A stretch of 64,000 bases of DNA, taken from contig NZ_JBBBNY010000008.1 in assembly GCF_037137055.1 (NCBI RefSeq), positions 1 through 64,000 on the forward strand, written 5' to 3'. Made by a program: the position numbers and the translations under genes. How positions within the stretch are numbered: position 1 is the stretch's first letter; every line of letters begins with the position of its first letter. Shown in pieces: positions 1 through 8,509 of the stretch. Below the pieces are notes generated by a model. It worked only from the letters and a program-made list of their open reading frames with translations, searched no databases and had not been told where the DNA came from. The stretch comes from Frateuria_A yonginensis (lineage in GTDB: Bacteria > Pseudomonadota > Gammaproteobacteria > Xanthomonadales > Rhodanobacteraceae).

Positions 1-98
1 TGCATCAATACAACTGGCACCGTCCGCATGCCAGCGTTGACTACCAGCCTCCTATCACCCGCATTGCCATGAACAACCTGGTGGGTTTACACACCTAG
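1..98 (+). mobile_element. IS481-type transposase, C-terminal end (partial)
   Basis: The window opens inside a reading frame (frame 3) that ends at TAG 96-98. It reads through YNWHRPHASV, a proline-rich PPITR segment and a final NNLVGLHT. This matches the C-terminal end of IS481-family DDE transposases, where a YN-hRPH motif follows the last catalytic Glu. Only 31 residues are visible, so the element may be complete upstream or a remnant. No terminal inverted repeat or target duplication could be defined from this side. Confidence 0.75.
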
Positions 99-161
99 CC
101 CGTTGACGCCGGGCGCGGGCATGCGCACAGTGGCCGCTTCCGTTCCCGGCGAGAGCCTCCG

Positions 162-326
162 ATGCGTCCCAGCGTGCCCGGCATCATCCTGATCGTGGTC
201 GGCGTCCTGTTCCTGCTGCGCAACTTCGGCTTCGAACTGCACCTGAGCGAGCTGTTCGCGCGCTGGTGGCCGCTCGTGCTGATCGCGCTGGGCGTCGGCA
301 TGCTGTTCAAGAACAGGCGGGCCTGA
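162..326 (+). CDS. Small membrane protein, LiaF/DUF5668-type transmembrane domain
   Basis: A 54-residue protein that is almost entirely two hydrophobic helices, about residues 6-19 and 36-49, joined by a short RNFGFEL-type polar turn and ending in a basic tail (KNRRA). The GIILIVVGVLFLLRN start and WWPLVLIALGVGMLF second half are the signature of the LiaI-LiaF-like transmembrane region found in small stress-related membrane proteins. It ends 6 bases before the MFS gene and is probably cotranscribed with it. The function is unknown. Confidence 0.65.
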   Translation: MRPSVPGIILIVVGVLFLLRNFGFELHLSELFARWWPLVLIALGVGMLFKNRRA

Positions 327-332
327 GGCGTC

Positions 333-1631
333 ATGAACGCAGCCGCGGTGCCGGTGGATGCCGCTGCGCGCCTGGGTCGCGCGGATCTGCGCACGTTGCT
401 GCTCGCCGCCCTCGGCGGCGCGCTGGAGTTCTACGACTTCGTCGTCTTCGTGTTCTTCGCGCTGCCGCTCAGCCAGTTGTTCTTTCCGCCGGACAGCGCC
501 CCCTGGCTGGCGCAGCTGAAGGTCTACGGCATCTTCGCCGCAGGCTATCTGGCGCGGCCGCTGGGCGGCATCGTGATGGCGCACTACGGCGACAAGCTCG
601 GCCGCAAGCGCATGTTCACCCTGAGCGTGTTCCTGATGGCGCTGCCCACGCTGGGCATCGGCCTGCTGCCGGTGTACGCGCAGGTCGGCATGCTGGCGCC
701 GCTGCTGCTGCTCCTGTTGCGGGTGGTGCAGGGCGTCGCCGTCGGCGGCGAGGTACCGGGCGCGTGGGTGTTCGTGGCCGAGCACGTGCCGCCGAGCCGG
801 GTCGGCTTCGCCTGCGCCAGCCTCACCTCCGGGCTCACGGTGGGGATCCTGCTCGGCTCGCTGGTCGCCGCCGGCATCAACCGTTCGCTGGCGCCTGAGG
901 CCTTGCTGGCCTATGGCTGGCGACTGCCGTTCCTGGTCGGCGGCGTGTTCGGCTTCCTTGCCGTGTGGCTGCGCCGCTGGCTCAGCGAGACGCCGGTGTT
1001 CCAGGCCATGCACGCGCGCCGCGAGCTGGTCGCCGGCCTGCCACTGGCGCAGGTGGCGGCGCGGCACCGGCCGGCCGTACTGCTGTCGATGCTGGTGACC
1101 TGGATGCTCACCGCGGCGATCGTGGTACTGATCCTGATGACGCCCTCGCTGGTGCAGTCCGCGTTCCACGTGGCGCCCGCGCGGGCCTTCCTGGGCAACA
1201 ACGTCGCCTCGTTCGCGCTGGCGGTCGGCTGCCTGTTCTACGGCGGCCTGTCCGACCGGATCGGTCCGGCGCGGGCGCTGCTGCTCGGGGCGGCCGGGTT
1301 GCTGGCGGCCGGCTACGCGCTGTACCTCGGCCTGGCCGCCGGCGGCGCGCACTTCGTCGCGCTGTACGCGGTGGCCGGTTTCGCCGTGGGCGTGGTCGGC
1401 GTGGTGCCGGTGCTGATGGTGCAGGCGTTCCCGCCGCCGGTTCGCTTCTCCGGGCTGTCCGCTTCCTACAACGTCGCCTACGCCGTGTTCGGCGGGCTGA
1501 CCCCGCCGCTGATCGGCCTGCTGGTGGCGCGTTTCGGCGTGCTCGCGCCGGCGCACTACGTGGCCGCCACGGCGGTGCTCGGCATGGCGGTGGCCATCGC
1601 CCTGCTGCGCCGCCCCGGTGGATTACCGTAG
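333..1631 (+). CDS. MFS transporter, metabolite:H+ symporter type
   Basis: A 432-residue inner-membrane protein with about 12 hydrophobic helices. The N-terminal ALGGALEFYDFVVF segment and the loop 2-3 motif GDKLGRKRMF are typical of the metabolite:proton symporter branch (ProP, KgtP, ShiA relatives). These import small organic acids or osmolytes with protons. The substrate cannot be told from sequence. The stop codon TAG at 1629-1631 lies inside the first arm of a REP-like repeat, so the element may have set the C-terminus or inserted exactly at the gene end. Confidence 0.85.
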   Translation: MNAAAVPVDAAARLGRADLRTLLLAALGGALEFYDFVVFVFFALPLSQLFFPPDSAPWLAQLKVYGIFAAGYLARPLGGIVMAHYGDKLGRKRMFTLSVFLMALPTLGIGLLPVYAQVGMLAPLLLLLLRVVQGVAVGGEVPGAWVFVAEHVPPSRVGFACASLTSGLTVGILLGSLVAAGINRSLAPEALLAYGWRLPFLVGGVFGFLAVWLRRWLSETPVFQAMHARRELVAGLPLAQVAARHRPAVLLSMLVTWMLTAAIVVLILMTPSLVQSAFHVAPARAFLGNNVASFALAVGCLFYGGLSDRIGPARALLLGAAGLLAAGYALYLGLAAGGAHFVALYAVAGFAVGVVGVVPVLMVQAFPPPVRFSGLSASYNVAYAVFGGLTPPLIGLLVARFGVLAPAHYVAATAVLGMAVAIALLRRPGGLP

Positions 1632-1710
1632 GAGCGAGCTTGCTCGGGATGCCTTGGCCTGGAAGCTGCCCGGGCCGAGCAAAGCATCGCGAGCAAGCTC
1701 GCCTCTACCG
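1628..1710. repeat. REP-type palindromic element, copy 1
   Basis: Two inverted arms, GTAGGAGCGAGCTTGCTCG at 1628 and its near-complement ending about 1710 (CGCGAGCAAGCTCGCCTCTAC), flank a non-conserved centre of about 35 bases. Each arm also contains its own palindrome GAGC(T)..GCTC. It lies between the MFS gene and a convergent DUF2461 gene. Related copies occur near 7809, 28762 and 50418. The layout, two inverted REPs in a doublet, is what is called a REPIN. Confidence 0.8.
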
Positions 1711-1727
1711 AATAGAAGAAAGCCCGC

Positions 1728-2414
1728 TCAGAACTCGAGTTCCTGCGCGGCGCAGAGGTAGTCGATCATCGGCGCCACGCGCTTGAAGCTTTCCACCGTC
1801 CACGGCAGCAGTTCGGGGGAGCAGGCGAGCGCCTCGTCGAAGCCCTGGCAGGCGGCGAAATCCTTGCGCTTGAGGTCCTCGATCAGTTCGTGCCCCGGGT
1901 CGAAGCCGCGCGGCGGGCGGCTGAGCGACTCGCCCCAGAACGTGATGTGCTCGCGGAACGCCTTGCCCTGGGTGGCGCGCTTCCACGCCGCCGGGTTGTC
2001 GGCGAGGAAGGCGCGGATGGTCTTCAGCGTGTCCGGCTCCGGGTGCCACATGCCGCCGCCGGCGAAGCAATCGCCCGGCTCGATGTGCAGGTAGAACGAG
2101 GGCGCCGGGATCTCGTGGCGGCGCGCGTGGAAGAAGCGCGAGCCTTGCCAGGTCTTGTAGGGCAGCTTGTTGTGGGAGAAGCGCGTGTCGCGGTGGATGC
2201 GGAACAGCGAGCCGCCGTTCCTGCGTGCATCGGCGCGGTAGTGCGGGCTGATCTTCGCCAGCGGCGCCGCCATGTCGGCGATCAGCGCGAGGAAAGGCTC
2301 GCGCACGTGGCGCTCGTAGTCGGCCTTGTGCGCGGCGAACCACTCGCGGCTGTTGTTGCGCGCCAGCGCGCGCAGGAAGCGGAAGGTGGCGGGAGTGAAG
2401 TAGGTCTGGGCCAT
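1728..2414 (-). CDS. DUF2461 / TIGR02453 family protein
   Basis: A 228-residue protein from the ATG at 2414 (MAQTYFTPATFRFL); an in-frame ATG at 2441 would add nine unconserved residues. It carries the family's start LRALARNNSREWF, a central RIHRDTRFSHNKLPYKTW block and PAPSFYLHIEPG. The family is widespread and biochemically undefined. It is convergent with the MFS gene across the REP element and lies downstream of sbcB on the same strand, 60 bases apart. Confidence 0.85.
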   Translation of the reverse strand: MAQTYFTPATFRFLRALARNNSREWFAAHKADYERHVREPFLALIADMAAPLAKISPHYRADARRNGGSLFRIHRDTRFSHNKLPYKTWQGSRFFHARRHEIPAPSFYLHIEPGDCFAGGGMWHPEPDTLKTIRAFLADNPAAWKRATQGKAFREHITFWGESLSRPPRGFDPGHELIEDLKRKDFAACQGFDEALACSPELLPWTVESFKRVAPMIDYLCAAQELEF

Positions 2415-2474
2415 GGCCGCATTATCGGCCATCGAGGCCACACCGGCCGCTACACGTGGCCTACGTGCCGGGGC

Positions 2475-3911
2475 TCAGGCCACGGCGGGCGTGGGCGCCA
2501 GGGTCAGGCCCCAGGCGTCCAGCTGGTCCAGCAGGGCGGTCTGCTCCGGCCGCTCCCGGCGCAACACCGCGATGCGCGCGAAGTAGTCGTCGAGCGTGCG
2601 CGCGGTGAGGGGCGTGGGACGGGTCAGGCGGGCCTGGCGGAAGGCCTCCCAGCGGGCTTGTTCCTCCGCATCGAGCGTCGCGGGCCAGTTGCGCGCGCGG
2701 TAGCGGAACAGCAGCTCCGGATAGCGCGGGTCGCGGAACGGGAAGGTGCGGCGCCCCAGTTGCTCCGGGGGCGTGGCGCGCACCTCGGCGAGCAGGCGCC
2801 TGTCCGCGTCGGGCAGGAAGCCGTCGTACAAGGCGAGTTCCGGGTCCTCCGGCGGTGCCATGGCGGCGGCCCGCGCGAACACGCGGCACAGCTTGTCGGC
2901 CAGGCCGGCGCTGGCGCGCATCACGGCGTGGTGGCGCAGGCAGCGTTCCAGGTCCAGGCGCAGGCGGCCGTGGTCGACGTCGCGCAGCACGGACAGCGGC
3001 GCCAGTGCGGGCGCACGGTTGGCCCGCACGGTGCGCAGGGGAATGCGCTCGACATCCTCGGGCAGGTCGGCGCGGGCGGTGAAGATGCGGTCGGCGATCT
3101 CGTCCTCGTCCAGCGCCAGCCAGCCGGACGGGTCGGCGTCCAGGTCGTAGACGATCACCTCGCCCGGGCGCGCCGGATGCATCGCCAGCGGCATGATCAC
3201 CGCCAGGCAGTGGCGGCTGGCCGGGTAGCGCGAGGACACGTGCACCAGCGGCGTCATGCCGACCACGTCGATCAACCCGAATACCTTCTGCTTGCGGCGC
3301 AGCTCGAAGTGCCAGTCCCACAGCCGCGGCTGGCGCACGCGGATCAGCCGGGCCAGGCCGATCAACGCGTGCACGTCCGACAGCGCGTCGTGCGCGCGAT
3401 CCTGCTGCAGGTGGTTGGCCGCTGCCAGGTGCTCCAGCCGGAAGCTCGGCGTGCCGTCCTCGCGGACCGGCCAGACGATGCCCTCGGGGCGCAGCGCCTG
3501 GCACATGCGCACCAGGTCGATCAGGTCCCAGCGCGAATTGCCGTTCTCCCATTCGCGCGCGTAGGGGTCGTAGAAGTTGCGGTACAGCAGCTGGCGGGTG
3601 AACTCGTCGTCGAAGCGCAGCGAGTTGTAGCCGACGCCGCAGGTGCCCGGCTGCGCGAGCTGCTCGTGCACGCGCGCGGCGAACCCGGCCTCCGACACGC
3701 CCTCGCGCTCGGCCTGCTGGGGCGTGATGCCGGTGATCAGGCAGGCGTCCGGGTCCGGCGCCATGTCCCGTGGCGGGCGCGCGAAGAACATCACCGGTTC
3801 GCCGACGATCTCCAGCTCCGCGGTGGTGCGGATGCCGGCGAACTGGGCCGGCCGGTCCCTGCGCGGGTCCGCGCCGAAGGTCTCGTAGTCGTGCCAGAGG
3901 AAGGTCTGCAT
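2475..3911 (-). CDS. sbcB: Exodeoxyribonuclease I
   Basis: A 478-residue 3'-5' single-strand DNA exonuclease used in mismatch repair and recombination. The DEDDh exonuclease motif I is visible at residues 7-11 (HDYETFG, with D8 and E10), followed by the family-typical ITGITPQQA stretch and motif III around HDALSDVHA. Length matches E. coli ExoI (475). The central and C-terminal ExoI-specific SH3-like and helical domains are full length. It is divergent from orn, so two members of the DEDD exonuclease superfamily sit head to head. Confidence 0.95.
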   Translation of the reverse strand: MQTFLWHDYETFGADPRRDRPAQFAGIRTTAELEIVGEPVMFFARPPRDMAPDPDACLITGITPQQAEREGVSEAGFAARVHEQLAQPGTCGVGYNSLRFDDEFTRQLLYRNFYDPYAREWENGNSRWDLIDLVRMCQALRPEGIVWPVREDGTPSFRLEHLAAANHLQQDRAHDALSDVHALIGLARLIRVRQPRLWDWHFELRRKQKVFGLIDVVGMTPLVHVSSRYPASRHCLAVIMPLAMHPARPGEVIVYDLDADPSGWLALDEDEIADRIFTARADLPEDVERIPLRTVRANRAPALAPLSVLRDVDHGRLRLDLERCLRHHAVMRASAGLADKLCRVFARAAAMAPPEDPELALYDGFLPDADRRLLAEVRATPPEQLGRRTFPFRDPRYPELLFRYRARNWPATLDAEEQARWEAFRQARLTRPTPLTARTLDDYFARIAVLRRERPEQTALLDQLDAWGLTLAPTPAVA

Positions 3912-3978
3912 GGCCGGATCATCGCATGCGGAGCGGCGCGGGCGCCTGCGCTAGACTTGCGCGCTCCAAGGAGGACGC

Positions 3979-4539
3979 ATGAGCCACGCCAACGACGACA
4001 ACCTGATCTGGATCGATCTGGAGATGACCGGTCTGGACACCGACACCGACTCCATCCTCGAGATCGCCACGATCGTGACCGACAAGGACCTCAACGTGCT
4101 CGCCGAAGGGCCGGTGTTCGCGATCCGCCACGAAGTCGACCGGCTGGAAGCCATGGACAGCTGGAACCGCAACCAGCACCGCAAGTCGGGGCTGTGGCAG
4201 CAGGTGCTCGAGTCGACCACCGACCACGCCCAGGCCGAGCAGGCCACGCTCGACTTCCTCAAGGACTGGGCGCCGCCGGGCAAGTCGCCGATGTGCGGCA
4301 ACTCGATCTGCCAGGACCGTCGCTTCCTGCACCGGCAGATGCCGCGGCTCGAGCGCCATTTCCACTACCGCAACCTGGACGTGTCCACCCTCAAGGAGCT
4401 GGCGCGGCGCTGGGCGCCGGCCATCGCGCGTGGCCTGAGCAAGGAGTCGGCGCACACCGCGCTGTCGGACATCCGCGACTCGATCGAGGAACTGCGCTAC
4501 TACCGCCTGCACATGGGCGCGCTGGGCGGCCGGGACTGA
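3979..4539 (+). CDS. orn: Oligoribonuclease
   Basis: A 186-residue DEDDh 3'-5' exoribonuclease that clears 2-5 nt RNAs and pGpG left from cyclic-di-GMP turnover. The motif IWIDLEMTGLD begins at residue 10; the central NSICQDRRF and C-terminal HTALSDIRDSIEELRYY segments carry the remaining acidic and His ligands. A good AAGGAGG precedes the ATG (bases 3968-3974). It is followed after 2 bases by folP, so the pair is probably one transcript. Confidence 0.96.
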   Translation: MSHANDDNLIWIDLEMTGLDTDTDSILEIATIVTDKDLNVLAEGPVFAIRHEVDRLEAMDSWNRNQHRKSGLWQQVLESTTDHAQAEQATLDFLKDWAPPGKSPMCGNSICQDRRFLHRQMPRLERHFHYRNLDVSTLKELARRWAPAIARGLSKESAHTALSDIRDSIEELRYYRLHMGALGGRD

Positions 4540-4541
4540 CC

Positions 4542-5447
4542 ATGTTCGAGGATCCCTTCGCGATCGTGCTCGACTGCGCCGGCCGCCGGCTGGTGCTGGA
4601 CCGCCCGCGCGTGGTCGGCATCCTCAACGTCACGCCCGACTCGTTCTCCGACGGCGGCGCCCATGCCGACACCGCGGCCGCGGTGGCCCACGGCCTGGCG
4701 ATGGCGGAGCAGGGCGCGGACATGCTCGACGTCGGCGGTGAGTCGACCCGCCCGGGCGCGGCCGAAGTGCCGGTAGAGGAGGAGCTGCGCCGCGTGATCC
4801 CGGTGATCGAGCAGCTGGCCGCGCGCACGACGCTGCCGATCGCGGTGGACACTTCCAAGCCCCAGGTCATGCGGGCCGCGGTGGCCGCGGGCGCCGGCAT
4901 GGTCAACGACGTCTATGCGCTGCGCCGCGAAGGAGCACTGGATGCCGCCGCCGAGCTGCGCGTGCCGGTGTGCCTGATGCACATGCAGGGCGAGCCGCGC
5001 AGCATGCAGGACGACCCGCGCTACGATGACGTGGTGGGCGAGGTGCACCGCTTCCTGGCCGATCGCCTGTTCGCCTGCGAACTGGCCGGCGTCGACAAGC
5101 GGCGCGTGCTGGTCGACCCCGGCTTCGGCTTCGGCAAGACGCTGGAGCACAACCTGGCGCTGCTGCGCGCGCTGGAGCGCTTCGCGGACCTGGGCGCGGG
5201 CGTCTACGTCGGGCTGTCGCGCAAGTCGATGATCGGCGCGCTCACCGGCCGGCCCGCGGGCGAAGCGCGCGCGGCCGGCTCGGCGGCGGCCGCACTGGTC
5301 GCGGTACAGCGTGGCGCGCGCATGGTACGTGTACACGACGTGGCCGCCACCGTTGACGCACTCGCGATCTGGCGTGCCGTGCACGAAGGCGACACGCCGC
5401 GGCGTGACGTACGTCTCACTGCTCCACGCTGGCCCGACGAAGACTGA
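4542..5447 (+). CDS. folP: Dihydropteroate synthase
   Basis: A 301-residue cytosolic TIM-barrel enzyme condensing p-aminobenzoate with dihydropterin pyrophosphate in folate synthesis; it is the sulfonamide target. Both signatures are present: NVTPDSFSDGG near residue 28 and GGESTRPGA near 65. The C-terminal SRKSM block follows. The ATG at 4542 starts 2 bases after orn and gives the expected N-terminus; a much longer open frame upstream is antisense to real genes. glmM follows 47 bases later, the common folP-glmM order. Confidence 0.96.
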   Translation: MFEDPFAIVLDCAGRRLVLDRPRVVGILNVTPDSFSDGGAHADTAAAVAHGLAMAEQGADMLDVGGESTRPGAAEVPVEEELRRVIPVIEQLAARTTLPIAVDTSKPQVMRAAVAAGAGMVNDVYALRREGALDAAAELRVPVCLMHMQGEPRSMQDDPRYDDVVGEVHRFLADRLFACELAGVDKRRVLVDPGFGFGKTLEHNLALLRALERFADLGAGVYVGLSRKSMIGALTGRPAGEARAAGSAAAALVAVQRGARMVRVHDVAATVDALAIWRAVHEGDTPRRDVRLTAPRWPDED

Positions 5448-5494
5448 GTTACTTAGGTGCGGTCCGCTCAGTGGCGCCACCGCAGGGAATGATG

Positions 5495-6862
5495 ATGAGC
5501 ACACGCAAGTACTTCGGCACCGACGGCATTCGTGGCCAGGTCGGGCAGTGGCCGATCAGCGCCGACTTCATGCTCCGCCTGGGCCGTGCGGCCGGCGCCG
5601 TGCTGGCGCGCGAGTCGCAGCGCAAGCCGCTGGTGCTGATCGGCAAGGACACGCGGGTGTCCGGCTACATGTTCGAGTCGGCGCTGGAGGCCGGTCTGGT
5701 CGCCGCCGGCGTGGACGTCGGCCTGCTGGGGCCGATGCCGACGCCCGCGGTGGCCTACCTCACCCGCTCCATGCGTGCGGTCGCCGGCATCGTGATCAGC
5801 GCCTCGCACAACCCGCATACGGACAACGGCATCAAGTTCTTCTCGGCCCAGGGCGAGAAGCTTTCCGACGAGATCGAGCAGGCGATCGAGCAGGAGCTCG
5901 ACGCCGACTTCGCCACCGTGCCGTCCGAGCAGCTGGGCAAGGCCACCCGCGTGGCCGATGCAGTGGCGCGCTACGCCGAGTACTGCAAGTCCACCGTGCC
6001 CGAGGACTTCACCCTGCGCGGCATGAAGGTCGTGCTCGACTGCGCGCACGGCGCGACCTACCAGGTGGCACCCAAGGTCTTCGCCGAACTCGGCGCCGAC
6101 GTCAGCGCCATCGGCGACAAGCCGGACGGCTTCAACATCAACCACAACGTGGGTTCGACCCATCCGCAGACGCTGCAGCAGGCGGTGCTGGCGCAGAGCG
6201 CCGACATCGGCGTCGCCTTCGACGGCGACGGCGACCGCGTGATCCTGGTGGACCGCGCGGGCAGCATCGCCGACGGCGACGACATCCTCTACGTGCTCGC
6301 CCGCAGCCTGTTCGCGCGTGGCTGCCTGCGCGGCCCGGTGGTCGGCACGCTGATGAGCAACTACGGCCTGGAGCAGGCGCTGGCCGAGCTGGAGGTGCCG
6401 CTGATCCGCGCCAACGTGGGCGACCGCTACGTGCTGCAGCAGCTCAAGGCCCACGGCGGCATTCTCGGCGGCGAGACCTCCGGCCACATCCTGTGCCTGG
6501 ACCGCGCCACCACCGGCGACGGCATCATCGCCGCGCTGGCGGTGCTGGAGACGCTGGCCGCCTCCGGGCAGGATCTCGCGCTGGCCCGCCGCGGCCTGCA
6601 GAAGCTGCCGCAGGTGATGGTCAACGTGCGTGCCCAGGGCGCGCGCGAGGCGCTGGCGAGCCATACCGTGCGCCATGCGCTGACCGAGGTGGAACGCACC
6701 CTGCAGGGCAGGGGCCGCGTCGTGTTGCGTGCGTCCGGTACCGAGCCGGTGGTGCGGGTCACCATCGAGGGTGCCGATGCCGGCGAAGTGCAGCAGTTGG
6801 CCGGTTGGCTGGCCGACGCCGTAAAATCCGCCGCGCACACGCACATGACGGAAAATCCATGA
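5495..6862 (+). CDS. glmM: Phosphoglucosamine mutase
   Basis: A 455-residue enzyme that interconverts glucosamine-6-phosphate and glucosamine-1-phosphate for UDP-GlcNAc, peptidoglycan and LPS. It starts MSTRKYFGTDGIRG. The phosphoserine loop is ISASHNPH (near residue 100), the Mg-binding loop DGDGDR, the sugar loop GGETSGH and the phosphate loop RASGTEP. Three consecutive ATG codons (5489, 5492, 5495) follow GCAGGGA; the third has the best spacing. The stop overlaps the next gene's ATG by four bases (ATGA). Confidence 0.96.
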   Translation: MSTRKYFGTDGIRGQVGQWPISADFMLRLGRAAGAVLARESQRKPLVLIGKDTRVSGYMFESALEAGLVAAGVDVGLLGPMPTPAVAYLTRSMRAVAGIVISASHNPHTDNGIKFFSAQGEKLSDEIEQAIEQELDADFATVPSEQLGKATRVADAVARYAEYCKSTVPEDFTLRGMKVVLDCAHGATYQVAPKVFAELGADVSAIGDKPDGFNINHNVGSTHPQTLQQAVLAQSADIGVAFDGDGDRVILVDRAGSIADGDDILYVLARSLFARGCLRGPVVGTLMSNYGLEQALAELEVPLIRANVGDRYVLQQLKAHGGILGGETSGHILCLDRATTGDGIIAALAVLETLAASGQDLALARRGLQKLPQVMVNVRAQGAREALASHTVRHALTEVERTLQGRGRVVLRASGTEPVVRVTIEGADAGEVQQLAGWLADAVKSAAHTHMTENP

Positions 6863-7791
6863 AGCAAGTTCCGACGCTCGACATCCGCCGCTACGACACC
6901 GACCGCGACGCTTTCGTCGCCGAACTCGGTGCCGCCTATCGCCAGTTCGGCTTCTGTTGCATCAGCGGGCACGGCATCCCGCGCGAACTGGTCGAAGGGG
7001 CCTACCAGGCCTTCGAGCGTTTCTTCGCGCTGCCGACCGAGACCAAGATGAAGTATCACGTGCCCGGCTCCGGCGGCGCGCGCGGCTATACCCCGTTCAA
7101 GGTCGAAACGGCCAAGGACAGCCGCTATCCCGACCTCAAGGAGTTCTGGCACATCGGCAGGGAGATCCCGCGCGATTCCAGGTTCGCCGAGGTGATGCCG
7201 CCGAACCTCTGGCCGCAGGAGGTGCCCGAGTTCAAGCCCTACGGCTACGGCCTGTACGAGGCGCTGGATGCGCTCGGCACCCGCGTGCTGCGCGCGCTGG
7301 CGCTGCACATCGGCCTGCCGGAGCGCTATTTCGACGACAAGACCGACCAGGGCAACTCGATCCTGCGCCCGATCCACTACCCGCCGATCACCGAGGAGAA
7401 CATCCCGAACGTACGCGCGGGCGCCCACGAGGACATCAACTTCATCACCCTGCTGGTCGGCGCCAGCGCCGAGGGGCTGGAAGTGCTGAGCGAGGGCCAG
7501 TGGCTGCCGATCACCACCGAGGGCGACGCGATCGTGGTCAACATCGGCGACATGCTGCAGCGCCTGACCAACCACGTGTATCCGTCGACCTCGCACCGGG
7601 TGGTCAACCCGCAGAACGAGAACGCCCGCAAACCGCGCTACTCGGTGCCGTTCTTCCTGCACCCGAACCCGGACGTGGTGCTGGACCCGCTGCCCGAGTG
7701 CGTCACGCCGGACAACCCCAGCCGCTACGACACCTCGCTGACCTCGCACGAGTATCTGATGCAGCGCCTGCGCGAGATCAAGCTGATCTGA
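6859..7791 (+). CDS. 2OG-Fe(II) dioxygenase, isopenicillin N synthase-like
   Basis: A 310-residue cytosolic non-haem iron oxygenase. The N-terminal DIOX_N half (QFGFCCISGHGIP) and the C-terminal jelly roll are complete. Iron ligands are visible as H190-x-D192 (AHEDIN) and H246 (TSHRVV), and the 2-oxoglutarate clamp is the RxS in KPRYSVPFF. The substrate is unknown; bacterial relatives act on amino acids, hormones or antibiotics. It overlaps glmM by ATGA, so it is translationally coupled to a cell-wall precursor gene. Confidence 0.88.
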   Translation: MKQVPTLDIRRYDTDRDAFVAELGAAYRQFGFCCISGHGIPRELVEGAYQAFERFFALPTETKMKYHVPGSGGARGYTPFKVETAKDSRYPDLKEFWHIGREIPRDSRFAEVMPPNLWPQEVPEFKPYGYGLYEALDALGTRVLRALALHIGLPERYFDDKTDQGNSILRPIHYPPITEENIPNVRAGAHEDINFITLLVGASAEGLEVLSEGQWLPITTEGDAIVVNIGDMLQRLTNHVYPSTSHRVVNPQNENARKPRYSVPFFLHPNPDVVLDPLPECVTPDNPSRYDTSLTSHEYLMQRLREIKLI

Positions 7792-8013
7792 CCGACAGCC
7801 CGCGCTGCGCGAGCAAGGTCGCTCCTGCTTTCCGGGCCTTGGAAGCACTGGCGCGCGGAGCGGCGCCGGCGCGCCGCGCGTTGCTCGATGCCGCCCGGCC
7901 GCCGGTGGCCGGGCCACGCCAGGGTGCACTCTGCTGCGGGCATGACTTCCGGTCGATGCGTCACATGACCCGGCCGCCTAGCGTTGCAGGGTCTCCCTTG
8001 CAACGGCCACGCC
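7792..8013. other. Intergenic stretch with a single REP-like arm
   Basis: It contains one arm related to the REP element (GCGAGCAAGGTCGCTCCTGC near 7810-7829) without its inverted partner. No open frame with protein-like character was seen. Just before the next gene, GTTGCAGGGTCTCCCTTGCAAC (7983-8004) forms a short palindrome, perhaps a hairpin in the leader of the downstream gene. Confidence 0.45.
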
Positions 8014-8502
8014 ATGCGCCACATCTCCCTGTTGCTCCTGCTCGCAGCCACGTCGGTCAACGCTACCGACACACAGCCGATGCGGACCCTGGATTATTTC
8101 CAGGGCAGCTGGCGGTGCGAAGGCGTGTTTCCCGCCAGCGGCAGGACGATCGCCTCGCGCATGACCTACGTCGCCGACCTGCAGGGTGCCGCGCTGGTCA
8201 AGCACCACGACGACACCTCGCCCGGCGCGCGCTACCACGCCATCGAAACCTGGGCCTACGACGCCAGGGCCGGGCGCTTCAACGCGGCGATCGTGGACAG
8301 TTTCGGCGGCGTGCGCCGCTTCGGCTCCGACGGTTTCCGCCAAGACACGCTGACCTGGGAATCGGCCGCCGAGGTGGCGCCGGCGCAGCGCTTCGCCTAC
8401 ACGCGGCTGGGTCCGCGCCGCTACCGCGTCGACTGGCAGGTCGCGCGCAACGGCAAGGACTTCGTGGTCGGCGACACGCTCACCTGCACGCGCGACACGT
8501 AG
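8014..8502 (+). CDS. Secreted DUF1579-like hypothetical protein
   Basis: A 162-residue protein with an N-terminal signal peptide (MRHISLLLLLAATSVNA, cleavage near residue 17). The mature part starts with a LDYFQGSWRCEG-type segment, where a Trp follows a Gly-containing turn, as in lipocalin-like DUF1579 proteins; alternating hydrophobic strands follow. There are two mature Cys (in WRCEG and LTCTRD), which could pair in the periplasm. It is convergent with the next gene, 7 bases apart. The function is unknown. Confidence 0.6.
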   Translation: MRHISLLLLLAATSVNATDTQPMRTLDYFQGSWRCEGVFPASGRTIASRMTYVADLQGAALVKHHDDTSPGARYHAIETWAYDARAGRFNAAIVDSFGGVRRFGSDGFRQDTLTWESAAEVAPAQRFAYTRLGPRRYRVDWQVARNGKDFVVGDTLTCTRDT

Positions 8503-8509
8503 CGGGCCG

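Noticed and set aside
1890..4541. Long plus-strand open frame running through DUF2461, sbcB and orn into folP
   Set aside because: High GC removes stop codons; the upstream part is antisense or out of frame to well-supported genes and has Arg/Gly/Ala-rich, non-protein composition. Only the folP part from 4542 is real.
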